Shown here in pieces: positions 1-7,624 of a stretch of DNA of 15,596 nucleotides. How positions within the stretch are numbered: position 1 is the stretch's first letter; each line of letters opens with the position of its first letter. The translations under genes were made by a program, and so were the position numbers. The DNA comes from Opitutales bacterium (GTDB lineage: Bacteria > Verrucomicrobiota > Verrucomicrobiia > Opitutales > T3Sed10-336), in the NCBI GenBank assembly GCA_007132315.1, contig SLOW01000122.1:1-15596 (forward strand), in the 5' to 3' direction. The notes under the pieces are model-generated. The model was given only the letters and a program-made list of their open reading frames with translations. It ran no database searches and was not told where the DNA came from.

Positions 1-1769
1 CCCGTCGCGTGATCGGAATCGGCTCGCCCCGGGCGTCCCTGGAATCCAACTACGCACTGCGCGCGCTCGTCGGCGACGACGCGTTCTTCAACGGTCTGCC
101 GGCGGCGGAGTCGCGGCTGATCGCATTCGCCCTCGATCTCCTCCGCAACGGACCGGTACGCACGGTTTCCCTGCGCGAGATCGAGGAAGCCGACGCCGTG
201 CTGGTGCTCGGCGAGGACCTCACCCAGTCGGCGCCGCGCATGGCCCTGGCCGTCCGCCAGTCGGTCATGCGCGCGCCCGAGGAAAAAGCGGCCGCAGTCG
301 GCGTTCCGGCCTGGAACGACCGCGCGGTGCGCGATGTGATCCAGGACGAACGCGGGCCGCTGTTCATCGCCGCCCTCGACGACACCCGGTTGGACGACTG
401 CGCCACCGCCACCCTCCACCGGGCGCCGGACGACCTCGCCCGTTTCGCCTTCGCCGTAGCGCACGCCGTACACGGGGACGCCCCGGCGGTGACGGCTTTG
501 CCGGAGGAAGACGCCGCGCTCGCCCGGCAGGCCGCCGAGGCGCTCGCCGCCGCCCGGCGCCCCGTCGTCATCGCCGGCACCACCCTCGGCAGCCAATCCC
601 TCCTCAAGGCCGCAGCCAACGTGGCCTGGGCGCTGCACCGGCGCGACAAACCCGCCGGGCTCAGCCTGGTGGTGCCGGAGGCCAACAGTGTCGGTGCGGT
701 CATGATGAACGAATGTCCGTTGCGGGAAGCCTTTGAGGAGGTCTCCGCCGGGCGGGCCGACGCCGCCATCGTGCTGGAGAACGATCTTTTCCGCCGCACC
801 CACGATGTCGATGTCAACCGCTTCATCGACGGCCTCGACACCCTCATCGCCCTCGACAGCCTGAGCACGCCCACCACCGACCGGGCTCACATCGTCCTGC
901 CGGCCGGGACGTTCGCGGAAAGCGACGGCACCTTCGTGAACAACGAAGGGCGGGCCCAGCGCTTCTTCCAGGTTCTGCCACTCGAAGGCGACGTTGCCGA
1001 GTCGTGGCGCTGGCTGGGCCGCCTGGGCGCGGGCGACGGGTCAGGCAACGAGGCTCGCTGGAAAAACCTGGACGCGGTCCTCGACGCCCTCGCCGCAGAT
1101 CTGCCGGAACTGGCGGGCGCAAAGAACGCGGCTCCGGCGGCGGATTACCGCGCCAACGGCGCCCGTTTTCCCCGGGCACCCCGACGCTTCAGCGGCCGGA
1201 CCGCCATGCATGCGCACATCGAGGTGTCCGAACCCCGGCCGCCCGACGACCCCGATTCGCCCTTGAGTTTTTCCATGGAAGGCTCCGCGACCCAACCGCC
1301 CGCGGCACTCGTGAGCCACTACTGGTCGCCCGGCTGGAACTCGGTGCAGTCGCTCAACAAGTTCCAGGAGGAAATCGGCGGGCCGAACCGGGGCGGAGAT
1401 CCCGGCATCCGGCTGATCGAGCCGGAAAAAGCTCCGCACCGTTTCCACGCGGCAATTCCCGACCCCTTCGAGCCGTCGGACAACAAGTACCTCGTCCTCG
1501 GTCGGCCGCACATCTTCGGCTCCGAAGAACTCAGCCGGCACGCCCCCGCCCTGGCCCAGCGCGCGGCGGCGCCGTACCTGGCGATGAGCGCAGGCGACGC
1601 GCAGTCCCGCGGTTTGAGCGAAGGCGACGAGGTGTCACTGCGACTCTACGGCCGGGAACACCGGCTGCCCGTCTGTATCCGTCCAAACATGCCGCGCGGC
1701 GTGCTCGCCGTCCCGGCCGGGTTTCCCGGGCTCACCGGTATCGTTTTTCCCGTCGAAGGTCATTTCTGA
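1..1769 (+). CDS. nuoG: NADH-quinone oxidoreductase subunit G, 3' part (5' end outside window)
   Basis: This is the C-terminal part, about 588 residues, of the large peripheral-arm subunit of NDH-1 (complex I), which carries iron-sulfur clusters passing electrons from NADH towards quinone. The reading frame is open to the left edge, and the first residues (GIGSPRASLESNYALRALVG) match an internal part of E. coli-type NuoG, so the GTG at position 9 is not the start. Other family landmarks are LREIEEADAVLVLGEDLTQ, NDLFRR, FAESDGTFVNNEGRAQRFFQV, SWRWL and the late FSMEG...WSPGWNS..NKFQEE stretch. The visible part is the molybdopterin-oxidoreductase-like domain, which holds no molybdenum cofactor in complex I. 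The N-terminal [2Fe-2S] and [4Fe-4S] domains lie outside the window. The gene ends at TGA two bases before nuoH. The match to the 908-residue E. coli type is close along its length, so the assignment is firm. Confidence 0.96.
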   Translation, partial: RRVIGIGSPRASLESNYALRALVGDDAFFNGLPAAESRLIAFALDLLRNGPVRTVSLREIEEADAVLVLGEDLTQSAPRMALAVRQSVMRAPEEKAAAVGVPAWNDRAVRDVIQDERGPLFIAALDDTRLDDCATATLHRAPDDLARFAFAVAHAVHGDAPAVTALPEEDAALARQAAEALAAARRPVVIAGTTLGSQSLLKAAANVAWALHRRDKPAGLSLVVPEANSVGAVMMNECPLREAFEEVSAGRADAAIVLENDLFRRTHDVDVNRFIDGLDTLIALDSLSTPTTDRAHIVLPAGTFAESDGTFVNNEGRAQRFFQVLPLEGDVAESWRWLGRLGAGDGSGNEARWKNLDAVLDALAADLPELAGAKNAAPAADYRANGARFPRAPRRFSGRTAMHAHIEVSEPRPPDDPDSPLSFSMEGSATQPPAALVSHYWSPGWNSVQSLNKFQEEIGGPNRGGDPGIRLIEPEKAPHRFHAAIPDPFEPSDNKYLVLGRPHIFGSEELSRHAPALAQRAAAPYLAMSAGDAQSRGLSEGDEVSLRLYGREHRLPVCIRPNMPRGVLAVPAGFPGLTGIVFPVEGHF

Positions 1770-1771
1770 CG

Positions 1772-2728
1772 ATGAATCCGGTCCTCCACAGTTTTCTCGT
1801 CATCCAGGGAGTCCTGATCGGACTCATGACGCTGGCGGGCGTGCTGGTGTGGATCGAACGGCGTCTCCTGGCGTTTTTCCAGGACCGGCTCGGCCCGAAC
1901 CGCTGCGGGCCTTTCGGTTTCCTCATCTTCGTCGCCGACGGCATCAAGATGGTGACGAAGGAAGACTGGATTCCGCCCGGCGCGGACAAACCCGTGTTTG
2001 TGCTGGCGCCGGCCATCATCGTGATCACCGCGCTCCTCGGCTTCGCGATCATACCGGTCGCACCGGGCATCCTGATTCTCGACCTCAACATCGGCATCCT
2101 CTTCTTCCTCGGCGTTTCCTCGATGGGAATCTACAGCACCGTGTTGGGCGGGTGGGCCTCGAACAACAAGTACTCCCTGCTCGGGGGCCTGCGCATGTCG
2201 GCCCAGATGTTCAGCTACGAAGTGTTCATGGGGCTGGCGCTAATGGGGGTGGTGATTCTCTCCGGTTCGCTCAATCTGCGCGAGATCGTGGAATCACAAA
2301 CCGGGTTGTGGTACGTCGTACCCCAGTTTCTCGGGTTCCTGATCTTCCTGTTCGCCGGACTGGCCGAAACCCACCGCCTGCCCTTCGACATGCCCGAAGC
2401 CGAAAGCGAATTGGTCGCCGGCTTCCACACCGAATACTCCAGCATGAAGTTCGGCATGTTCTTCGTCGGGGAGTACGTCGGCGTCACGCTGATCTCCGCG
2501 TTGATCGTCACCCTCTTCTTCGGCGGCTGGCAAGGTCCGGTCCTGCCGCCCATCGTCTGGTTCCTCCTCAAGACGATGGCCTTCCTCCTCTTCTTTGTCC
2601 TCCTGCGGGCGGCCATTCCCCGCCCCCGCTTCGACCAGCTTCTCGCCTGGGGCTGGAAATACATCCTCCCCCTGGCCCTCCTCAACCTCGTGATCACCGG
2701 CGCGGTGGTTCTGGCACAAGCGAACTAG
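1772..2728 (+). CDS. nuoH: NADH-quinone oxidoreductase subunit H (membrane, quinone-site subunit)
   Basis: NuoH is the membrane subunit that, with the peripheral arm, forms the quinone-reduction chamber and links it to the proton channels. The 318-residue product has about eight hydrophobic segments and the usual conserved loops: ERR (29-31), QDRLGPNR (37-44), ADGIKM..KEDWIP (55-68), DLNIGILFFL, SNNKYSLLGGLRMSAQ, the acidic HRLPFDMPEAESELVAGFHTEYSSMKFG loop and the FFGGWQGPVLPP stretch. E. coli NuoH is 325 residues. I chose the ATG two bases after the nuoG stop. The frame is open upstream as far as about 1004, but that extension lies inside nuoG, has a composition typical of an out-of-frame reading and is not part of the protein. 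The stop codon is immediately followed by a 7-bp-period repeat. Confidence 0.97.
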   Translation: MNPVLHSFLVIQGVLIGLMTLAGVLVWIERRLLAFFQDRLGPNRCGPFGFLIFVADGIKMVTKEDWIPPGADKPVFVLAPAIIVITALLGFAIIPVAPGILILDLNIGILFFLGVSSMGIYSTVLGGWASNNKYSLLGGLRMSAQMFSYEVFMGLALMGVVILSGSLNLREIVESQTGLWYVVPQFLGFLIFLFAGLAETHRLPFDMPEAESELVAGFHTEYSSMKFGMFFVGEYVGVTLISALIVTLFFGGWQGPVLPPIVWFLLKTMAFLLFFVLLRAAIPRPRFDQLLAWGWKYILPLALLNLVITGAVVLAQAN

Positions 2729-2777
2729 GATCCGCGATCAGGAATCAGAAATCAGCAATCCGTAATCCGCAATTCGA
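2729..2777. repeat. Heptanucleotide tandem tract, seven units, between nuoH and nuoI
   Basis: Seven consecutive 7-bp units begin on the first base after the nuoH stop: GATCCGC, GATCAGG, AATCAGA, AATCAGC, AATCCGT, AATCCGC, AATTCGA. The consensus is roughly RATCMGN. The tract fills 49 of the 57 bases between nuoH and nuoI and ends eight bases before the nuoI ATG. It is an imperfect tandem repeat with no evident coding role. Heptameric short tandem repeats between genes are known from other bacteria such as heterocystous cyanobacteria (the STRR families); kinship with those is not implied. Confidence 0.85.
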
Positions 2778-2785
2778 AACGACCC

Positions 2786-3298
2786 ATGCTCAGTAATATC
2801 AGAACATTGTGGCTGGTCTTCAAACACCTCTTTCGCAAGAGGGTCACCGTTCAGTATCCGGAGGAGAAAGCGTATCTGGCGCCGCGATACCGGGGACGAA
2901 TCGTGTTGACCCGCGACCCGGACGGCGGCGAACGCTGCGTGGCCTGTTACCTGTGCGCGGTGGCCTGCCCGGTGGACTGCATCGCGCTCGATTCGGCGGA
3001 GGACGAGACCGGGCGCCGTTACCCGGGGATGTTCCGGATCAATTTTTCCCGCTGCATTTACTGCGGCTTTTGCGAGGAAGCCTGCCCCACCTACGCCATC
3101 CAGCTGGTGCCCGACGTGGAAATGGCCGAGTACAACCGCCAGAACATGGTCTATGAAAAGGAACATCTCCTGATCGACGGCCAGGGAAAGTATCACGGCT
3201 ACAACTACTACAAGGTCGCCGGCCTCGCCATCGGCGGCAAGGGCAAGGGCGAAGCCCGCAATGAAGATCCGCCCGTCGATCCGAAAAGCCTGTTCTGA
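2786..3298 (+). CDS. nuoI: NADH-quinone oxidoreductase subunit I (2x[4Fe-4S])
   Basis: NuoI is the ferredoxin-like peripheral-arm subunit that carries clusters N6a and N6b between NuoG and NuoB. The 170-residue product has an N-terminal amphipathic segment (LWLVFKHLFRKRVTVQYPEE) that anchors the family to the membrane arm. It has two 8Fe-ferredoxin motifs: C51-x2-C54-x2-C57-x3-C61-P and C90-x2-C93-x2-C96-x3-C100-P. All eight ligands are present. The tail EKEHLL is also family-typical. E. coli NuoI is 180 residues. The ATG at 2786 gives a normal N-terminus. No strong Shine-Dalgarno sequence is visible, because the heptad tract occupies most of the upstream spacer. The gene sits in canonical position between nuoH and nuoJ. 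Confidence 0.97.
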   Translation: MLSNIRTLWLVFKHLFRKRVTVQYPEEKAYLAPRYRGRIVLTRDPDGGERCVACYLCAVACPVDCIALDSAEDETGRRYPGMFRINFSRCIYCGFCEEACPTYAIQLVPDVEMAEYNRQNMVYEKEHLLIDGQGKYHGYNYYKVAGLAIGGKGKGEARNEDPPVDPKSLF

Positions 3299-3311
3299 GA
3301 ATCCTGCAACC

Positions 3312-3878
3312 GTGGAAACCGCCTTCTACATTGTGGCCGTCGTCGCCGTCCTCACCACCCTGCGGGTGGTGACGCACACCAACGCGGTGCACGCGCTCAT
3401 TTATTTCATTGTCTCGCTCCTGGCGGTGGCCCTCCTGTTCTACCAGCTGGGCGCGCCGTTCGTGGCGGCGCTGGAGGTGATCGTGTACGCCGGCGCGATC
3501 ATGGTGCTGTTCCTGTTTGTGATCATGATGCTCAACCTCGGACGCGAGCAACAGGAAGAGGAGCGGAGCTGGACGCGTCCCTCCGTGTGGGCCGGTCCCG
3601 GCTTTGTTTCGGCGGTCCTGCTCGCGGTACTGGCCTGGGTGATCAGCGCCGAAGGGACGGGGCCGGCCGAAACCGCTTACGTTGGGCCGGAGGAGGTGGG
3701 CCTGGCCCTGTTCGGCCCTTATCTGATCGGGGTGCAACTCGCCGCGCTGCTGCTGTTGGCAGGACTGGTGGGGGCCTCGCACCTGCGCCGGCACGAACGC
3801 CGGACGGTGCTTCGCGACGATCCCGTTTCGGAGGAATCTCAGTCGCGCGCCGGACCGGAGAAGGGAGGAGGCGTCTGA
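3312..3878 (+). CDS. nuoJ: NADH-quinone oxidoreductase subunit J (GTG start)
   Basis: NuoJ is a small membrane-arm subunit whose third helix takes part in coupling at the interface with NuoK and NuoA. I chose the GTG at 3312 because the sequence from there, (M)ETAFYIVAVVAVLTTLRVVTHTNAVHAL, aligns residue for residue with the E. coli N-terminus (MEFAFYI...). The alternative ATG at 3261 would overlap nuoI by 38 bases and add a non-hydrophobic leader foreign to the family. The resulting 188-residue protein has five hydrophobic segments, the conserved ALEVIVYAGAIMVLFLFVIMMLNL helix and LFGPYLIGVQLAALLLLAGLVGA. E. coli NuoJ is 184 residues. The charged C-terminal tail (RRHERRTVLRDD...) is normal. 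The TGA shares one base with the nuoK ATG, which suggests translational coupling. Confidence 0.94.
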   Translation: METAFYIVAVVAVLTTLRVVTHTNAVHALIYFIVSLLAVALLFYQLGAPFVAALEVIVYAGAIMVLFLFVIMMLNLGREQQEEERSWTRPSVWAGPGFVSAVLLAVLAWVISAEGTGPAETAYVGPEEVGLALFGPYLIGVQLAALLLLAGLVGASHLRRHERRTVLRDDPVSEESQSRAGPEKGGGV

Positions 3879-4186
3879 TGGCCGAAATCCCCCTCGAGCA
3901 CAGCCTGTTCCTGGCCGCGATTCTGTTCTCCCTGGGACTGGTCACCCTGCTGGTTCGCCGCAACCTCATCTTCATGCTGGTCGCGGTGGAGATCATGCTC
4001 AACGCGGCGGGCCTGGCGTTTGTCGCCGCGGGCGCCCACTGGGGTCAGCCGGAGGGACAGGTCATGTTCATTTTCATCCTCACCATGGCCGCCGCCGAGG
4101 TGGCCATCGGCCTGGCGATCATCCTCCAGGTCTTTTGGCGGTATCACAGTCTCGACGCCGATCTCGCGGCAACCATGAAAGGCTGA
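3878..4186 (+). CDS. nuoK: NADH-quinone oxidoreductase subunit K
   Basis: NuoK is the three-helix, MrpC-like membrane subunit that contributes to a proton path of complex I. The 102-residue product has the two buried glutamates essential in the family: E38 in LVAVEIMLNAAG (helix 2) and E74 in MAAAEVAIGLAI (helix 3). They match E36 and E72 of the 100-residue E. coli protein. The RRNLIFML motif is also conserved. The ATG overlaps the nuoJ stop (TGATG), and a good purine-rich ribosome binding site (AAGGGAGGAGG) lies inside the end of nuoJ at about 3861-3871. nuoL follows four bases after the stop. Confidence 0.97.
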   Translation: MAEIPLEHSLFLAAILFSLGLVTLLVRRNLIFMLVAVEIMLNAAGLAFVAAGAHWGQPEGQVMFIFILTMAAAEVAIGLAIILQVFWRYHSLDADLAATMKG

Positions 4187-4190
4187 CACC

Positions 4191-6083
4191 ATGCTCGAAC
4201 TCCTGTGGCTCATTCCGGCTCTTCCCTTCGCGGGATTCCTGGTCCTGGTCCTGGCCGGGAACCTCCCCCGCGCCGCGGCCGCGGTGGTCGGTTGCGCCTC
4301 GGTCGGGCTCTCGATGCTCGTCGCGCTGGGAATCTGTATCCAGTTTGTCAACTCGCCGCCTCCCGGCGACGCGTTTACCCAGAGCATCTGGAACTGGTTC
4401 GAGACCGCCGGCTTGTCCGCGGGCGTCGCCTTTCACCTGGACGCCCTTTCGATGGTGATGGTGATGGTCATCACCGGCGTCGGTTTCCTCATCCACCTGT
4501 ATTCCACCGAATACATGGAGGACGACCCCGGATTCCAGCGTTTCTTCGCCTACCTGAACCTGTTTGTCGGCGCGATGCTGGTATTGGTGCTGGCCGACAA
4601 CCTCGTGCTGCTCCTGCTCGGCTGGGAGGGCGTGGGCCTGTGCAGTTATCTGCTGATCGGATTCTGGTACCGCGATTCCGCCAACGGCCGGGCGGCCCGG
4701 AAGGCTTTTGTGGTAACGCGGGTGGGGGACACCGCGCTGCTGCTGGGGCTGTTTCTGCTCTTCGCCGAATTGGGCACCCTGCACATTCAGGACCTGCTCG
4801 GCCGGGCGAGCGAACAGTGGGAACCCGGTTCGGGCGTGGCGCTGGCGGCCGCGCTGCTGCTGCTGGGCGGGGCGGTCGGCAAATCGGCCCAGCTCCCGCT
4901 GCAAACCTGGCTGCCCGACGCCATGGCGGGTCCGACACCGGTCAGCGCCCTGATTCACGCGGCCACCATGGTGACGGCCGGCGTTTACCTGATCGCCCGC
5001 ACCAATGCCCTGTTCGAGCTGGCTCCGGCGGCCATGCTCACCGTGGCGATCGTCGGAGCGGTCACCCTGCTGGCGGCGGGCTTCGCGGCTCTGGTGCAGA
5101 GCGACATCAAACGCGTGCTCGCCTATTCGACGATCAGCCAGCTGGGATATATGTTCCTCGCCCTGGGGGTCGGGGCGTGGTCGGCGGCGCTGTTCCATTT
5201 CATGACCCACGCGCTGTTCAAAGCGTTGCTCTTCCTGGCGGCCGGCGCACTGATTTTGTCGCTGCACCACGAGCAGAACCTCTTCCGGATGGGTGGTCTG
5301 CGAAAAAAACTGCCTGTGATTTTCTGGACCTTCCTGATCGGTTCCATCTCGCTGGCCGCCCTGCCGCTGATCGGTTCGGGTTTCTACAGCAAGGAAAAGA
5401 TCCTCTGGGACGTCTGGATTTCCCCCCACGGGGGACCCGCCCTGTGGGCCGCCGGCATGGCGGGCGCGGCGATCACCGCGCTCTACACGTTTCGCATGGT
5501 TTTCCTCGCCTTTTTCGGTGAACTCAGGACCGATGTGTCCCACCGCCCGCGCGGGCGGGTGGCGTTCGTCCTGATCGTGCTGGCGGTGCTGTCCACGATC
5601 GGCGGGGGCGTCGAACTGCCCCACACCTTCGGTCACGTCACCTTCTTCTCCGACTTCGTCGGAACCGCCATCGAAACCCAGGTCGCGCTCCCTCCCGGAC
5701 TGGATGCGGTCCTTTGGGCGCTGCTCGCGATGGCTTCCCTGCTGGTGGTGCTGGGCACGCTCGCGGCCTGGTACCTGTACGTCAAGGCGCCCGGCATCCC
5801 GGAACGGCTGGCCTCCTCCCCCGCGGGATCGGCGCTTCACCGTCTGTGGTTTTCCGGCTGGGGCTTCGACCGGGTGTACGAGGCCCTGATCGTGATTCCC
5901 TTCCGGACGGCCGCGCGGATCAACCGCCGCGACGCGATCGACTTCATTTACCTGGCCACCGCCGGGCTGACCCGCGCGCTGCACGTCGTTCTCAGCGAAA
6001 CCCAAACCGGCCGCCTGCGGTGGTACGCCCTGGTGCTGACCACCGGCACGCTGGCGCTCATCCTGATCGCCTTCATCCGATGA
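4191..6083 (+). CDS. nuoL: NADH-quinone oxidoreductase subunit L (distal antiporter-like proton pump)
   Basis: NuoL is the distal Mrp-antiporter-like proton-pumping subunit of the membrane arm. The 630-residue product (E. coli 613) has the expected key residues: E146 in LLLGWEGVGLCSYLLIG, K231 in GGAVGKSAQLPLQTWLPDAM, H256 in SALIHAATMVTAGVYL, K307 in QSDIKRVLAYSTISQLGYM, H336 and H340 in FHFMTHALFKALLFL, and K401 in GFYSKEKIL. The extended C-terminus after about residue 500 fits the long lateral helix and final anchor that characterise NuoL. The ATG at 4191 follows the nuoK stop by four bases, and the stop overlaps the nuoM start (ATGA). A 628-codon open frame on the opposite strand is an antisense shadow. 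Confidence 0.98.
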   Translation: MLELLWLIPALPFAGFLVLVLAGNLPRAAAAVVGCASVGLSMLVALGICIQFVNSPPPGDAFTQSIWNWFETAGLSAGVAFHLDALSMVMVMVITGVGFLIHLYSTEYMEDDPGFQRFFAYLNLFVGAMLVLVLADNLVLLLLGWEGVGLCSYLLIGFWYRDSANGRAARKAFVVTRVGDTALLLGLFLLFAELGTLHIQDLLGRASEQWEPGSGVALAAALLLLGGAVGKSAQLPLQTWLPDAMAGPTPVSALIHAATMVTAGVYLIARTNALFELAPAAMLTVAIVGAVTLLAAGFAALVQSDIKRVLAYSTISQLGYMFLALGVGAWSAALFHFMTHALFKALLFLAAGALILSLHHEQNLFRMGGLRKKLPVIFWTFLIGSISLAALPLIGSGFYSKEKILWDVWISPHGGPALWAAGMAGAAITALYTFRMVFLAFFGELRTDVSHRPRGRVAFVLIVLAVLSTIGGGVELPHTFGHVTFFSDFVGTAIETQVALPPGLDAVLWALLAMASLLVVLGTLAAWYLYVKAPGIPERLASSPAGSALHRLWFSGWGFDRVYEALIVIPFRTAARINRRDAIDFIYLATAGLTRALHVVLSETQTGRLRWYALVLTTGTLALILIAFIR

Positions 6084-7624
6084 TACTGCTCTGGCTCATA
6101 GCGATTCCCTTGATCGGCGGCATCCTGGCCTGGACGGCGGAACGCTGGTCCACGACCGCACCGCGCTGGATCGCCCTGGCGGCGACGGCCGTGCCGCTGG
6201 TCCTGGCTTTGACCCTCTGGGACGGCGACCCGGGCGATTTCTGGCTGGCGGAATTCGAAACGTCCTGGATTCCGGCGGCGGGGATCGATTTCTACCTGGC
6301 CGCGGACGGACTCGGGTTGTTGATGGTCCTGCTGACGTTTTTTCTGGGCGTTCTGTCTGTGGGGATCTCCTGGAACACCGTGCCCAGCCGGCCGGGTTTC
6401 TTTTACTTCAACCTGCTGCTGATCCTGGCCGGCACAACCGGCGTGTTCACCGCCCTGGACCTGTTTCTGTTCTTCTTCTGCTGGGAACTGATGGTCCTGC
6501 CGATGTACTTCATCATCGGGATCTGGGGTCACGAAAACCGGAACTACGCCGCGATCAAGTTCTTCATTTTCACCCAGGCCAGCGGCCTGCTTCTGCTGAT
6601 CGCCATCCTCGGCCTGCACTACGCACACGCCGCCGAAACCGGGGTCCAAACCTTCCGCTACGGGGAGCTCCTGGGAACGGAACTCGCCCCCGGCCTCGGG
6701 ATGGGGCTGATGCTCGGTTTCTTCGTAGCCTTCGCCGTGAAACTGCCGGCCTTCCCGTTTCACACCTGGCTGGCCGACGCCCACACGGAAGCCCCGACCG
6801 CCGGCAGCCTCATCCTCGCGGGCCTGTTGCTCAAGACCGGCGGCTACGGTCTGGTGCGATTCGTGGTGCCGCTGTTTCCCGAGGAATCCGCCGCGTTCGC
6901 CCCGGTGGCGATGGCCCTCGGCGCGATCGGCATTCTCTACGGGGCCAAACTGGCGTTCGCCCAGACCGATCTCAAACGCCTCATCGCCTACACCAGTGTC
7001 AGCCACATGGGATTCGTTCTGGTCGGCGTCTTCGCCTGGAACGCGTGGGCGGTGCAGGGCGTCGTGGTTCAGATGATCGCGCACGGCCTGAGCACGGGCG
7101 CTCTCTTTATCCTCGCCGGAGGCATCCAGGACCGGTTGCACACCCGCGACCTCAACGCCATGGGCGGGTTCTGGCCGCAGGCGCCGTGCATGGCGGCGCT
7201 GGCGCTCTTTTTCGCCATGGCCTCGCTCGGCCTGCCGGGCCTGGGCAATTTTGTCGGTGAGTTCCTGATCCTGCTGGGCAGCTTTCAAGTCAACGTCGTC
7301 GCCACGGTTCTGGCCGCCCTGGGCCTGGTGGGAGCGACGGTCTATTCCCTCTGGATCATTCAGCGGGTCTTCCACGGGGAGCCCCGGGAAAGCAAAGGCC
7401 TGACGGATCTCTCGCTGCGCGAGATCACCATCCTCGGCGTGCTGGCCGCCGGTCTTCTCGGCCTGGGCCTGTACCCCAAACCGGTGCTGCACATGTCCGA
7501 ACCGACGGTCCGCGCCCTGCACGAAACCGCCCCGCCGCCCGGGGCCGCCCTCGCCACCGGACAACCCGAAAACCCCGTCGCCCACGCCGTTCCGCCCAAC
7601 GAACGAGTACCCACCGATCCATGA
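6080..7624 (+). CDS. nuoM: NADH-quinone oxidoreductase subunit M (antiporter-like proton pump)
   Basis: NuoM is the middle antiporter-like proton-pumping subunit. The 514-residue product (E. coli 509) carries E136 in LFLFFFCWELMVLPMYFIIGIWG and K221 in FAVKLPAFPFHTWLADAHTEAPTAGS, the glutamate/lysine pair of the proton channel. It also has QTDLKRLIAYTSVSHMGFVLVG and the MIAHGLSTGALFIL histidine helix. The start is the ATG overlapping the nuoL stop; the frame is open further upstream inside nuoL, but that part is not coding. The C-terminus is somewhat long and proline-rich (ETAPPPGAALATGQPENP...), which may be a lineage-specific soluble tail. The stop overlaps the nuoN ATG. Confidence 0.97.
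   Translation: MILLWLIAIPLIGGILAWTAERWSTTAPRWIALAATAVPLVLALTLWDGDPGDFWLAEFETSWIPAAGIDFYLAADGLGLLMVLLTFFLGVLSVGISWNTVPSRPGFFYFNLLLILAGTTGVFTALDLFLFFFCWELMVLPMYFIIGIWGHENRNYAAIKFFIFTQASGLLLLIAILGLHYAHAAETGVQTFRYGELLGTELAPGLGMGLMLGFFVAFAVKLPAFPFHTWLADAHTEAPTAGSLILAGLLLKTGGYGLVRFVVPLFPEESAAFAPVAMALGAIGILYGAKLAFAQTDLKRLIAYTSVSHMGFVLVGVFAWNAWAVQGVVVQMIAHGLSTGALFILAGGIQDRLHTRDLNAMGGFWPQAPCMAALALFFAMASLGLPGLGNFVGEFLILLGSFQVNVVATVLAALGLVGATVYSLWIIQRVFHGEPRESKGLTDLSLREITILGVLAAGLLGLGLYPKPVLHMSEPTVRALHETAPPPGAALATGQPENPVAHAVPPNERVPTDP

Noticed and set aside
9..11. GTG at position 9 as the start of nuoG
   Set aside because: The frame is open to the window edge and the residues match an internal part of NuoG, so the gene is cut by the window boundary.
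1004..1771. Long in-frame extension upstream of nuoH suggesting a fusion protein
   Set aside because: The extension lies wholly inside nuoG in another frame and is Arg/Pro-rich without domains; nuoH homologues start at 1772.
4119..6005. 628-codon open frame antisense to nuoL
   Set aside because: It is a shadow of GC-rich coding DNA: the translation is a Gln/Arg/Gly/His-rich low-complexity string with no domain, opposite an intact nuoL.
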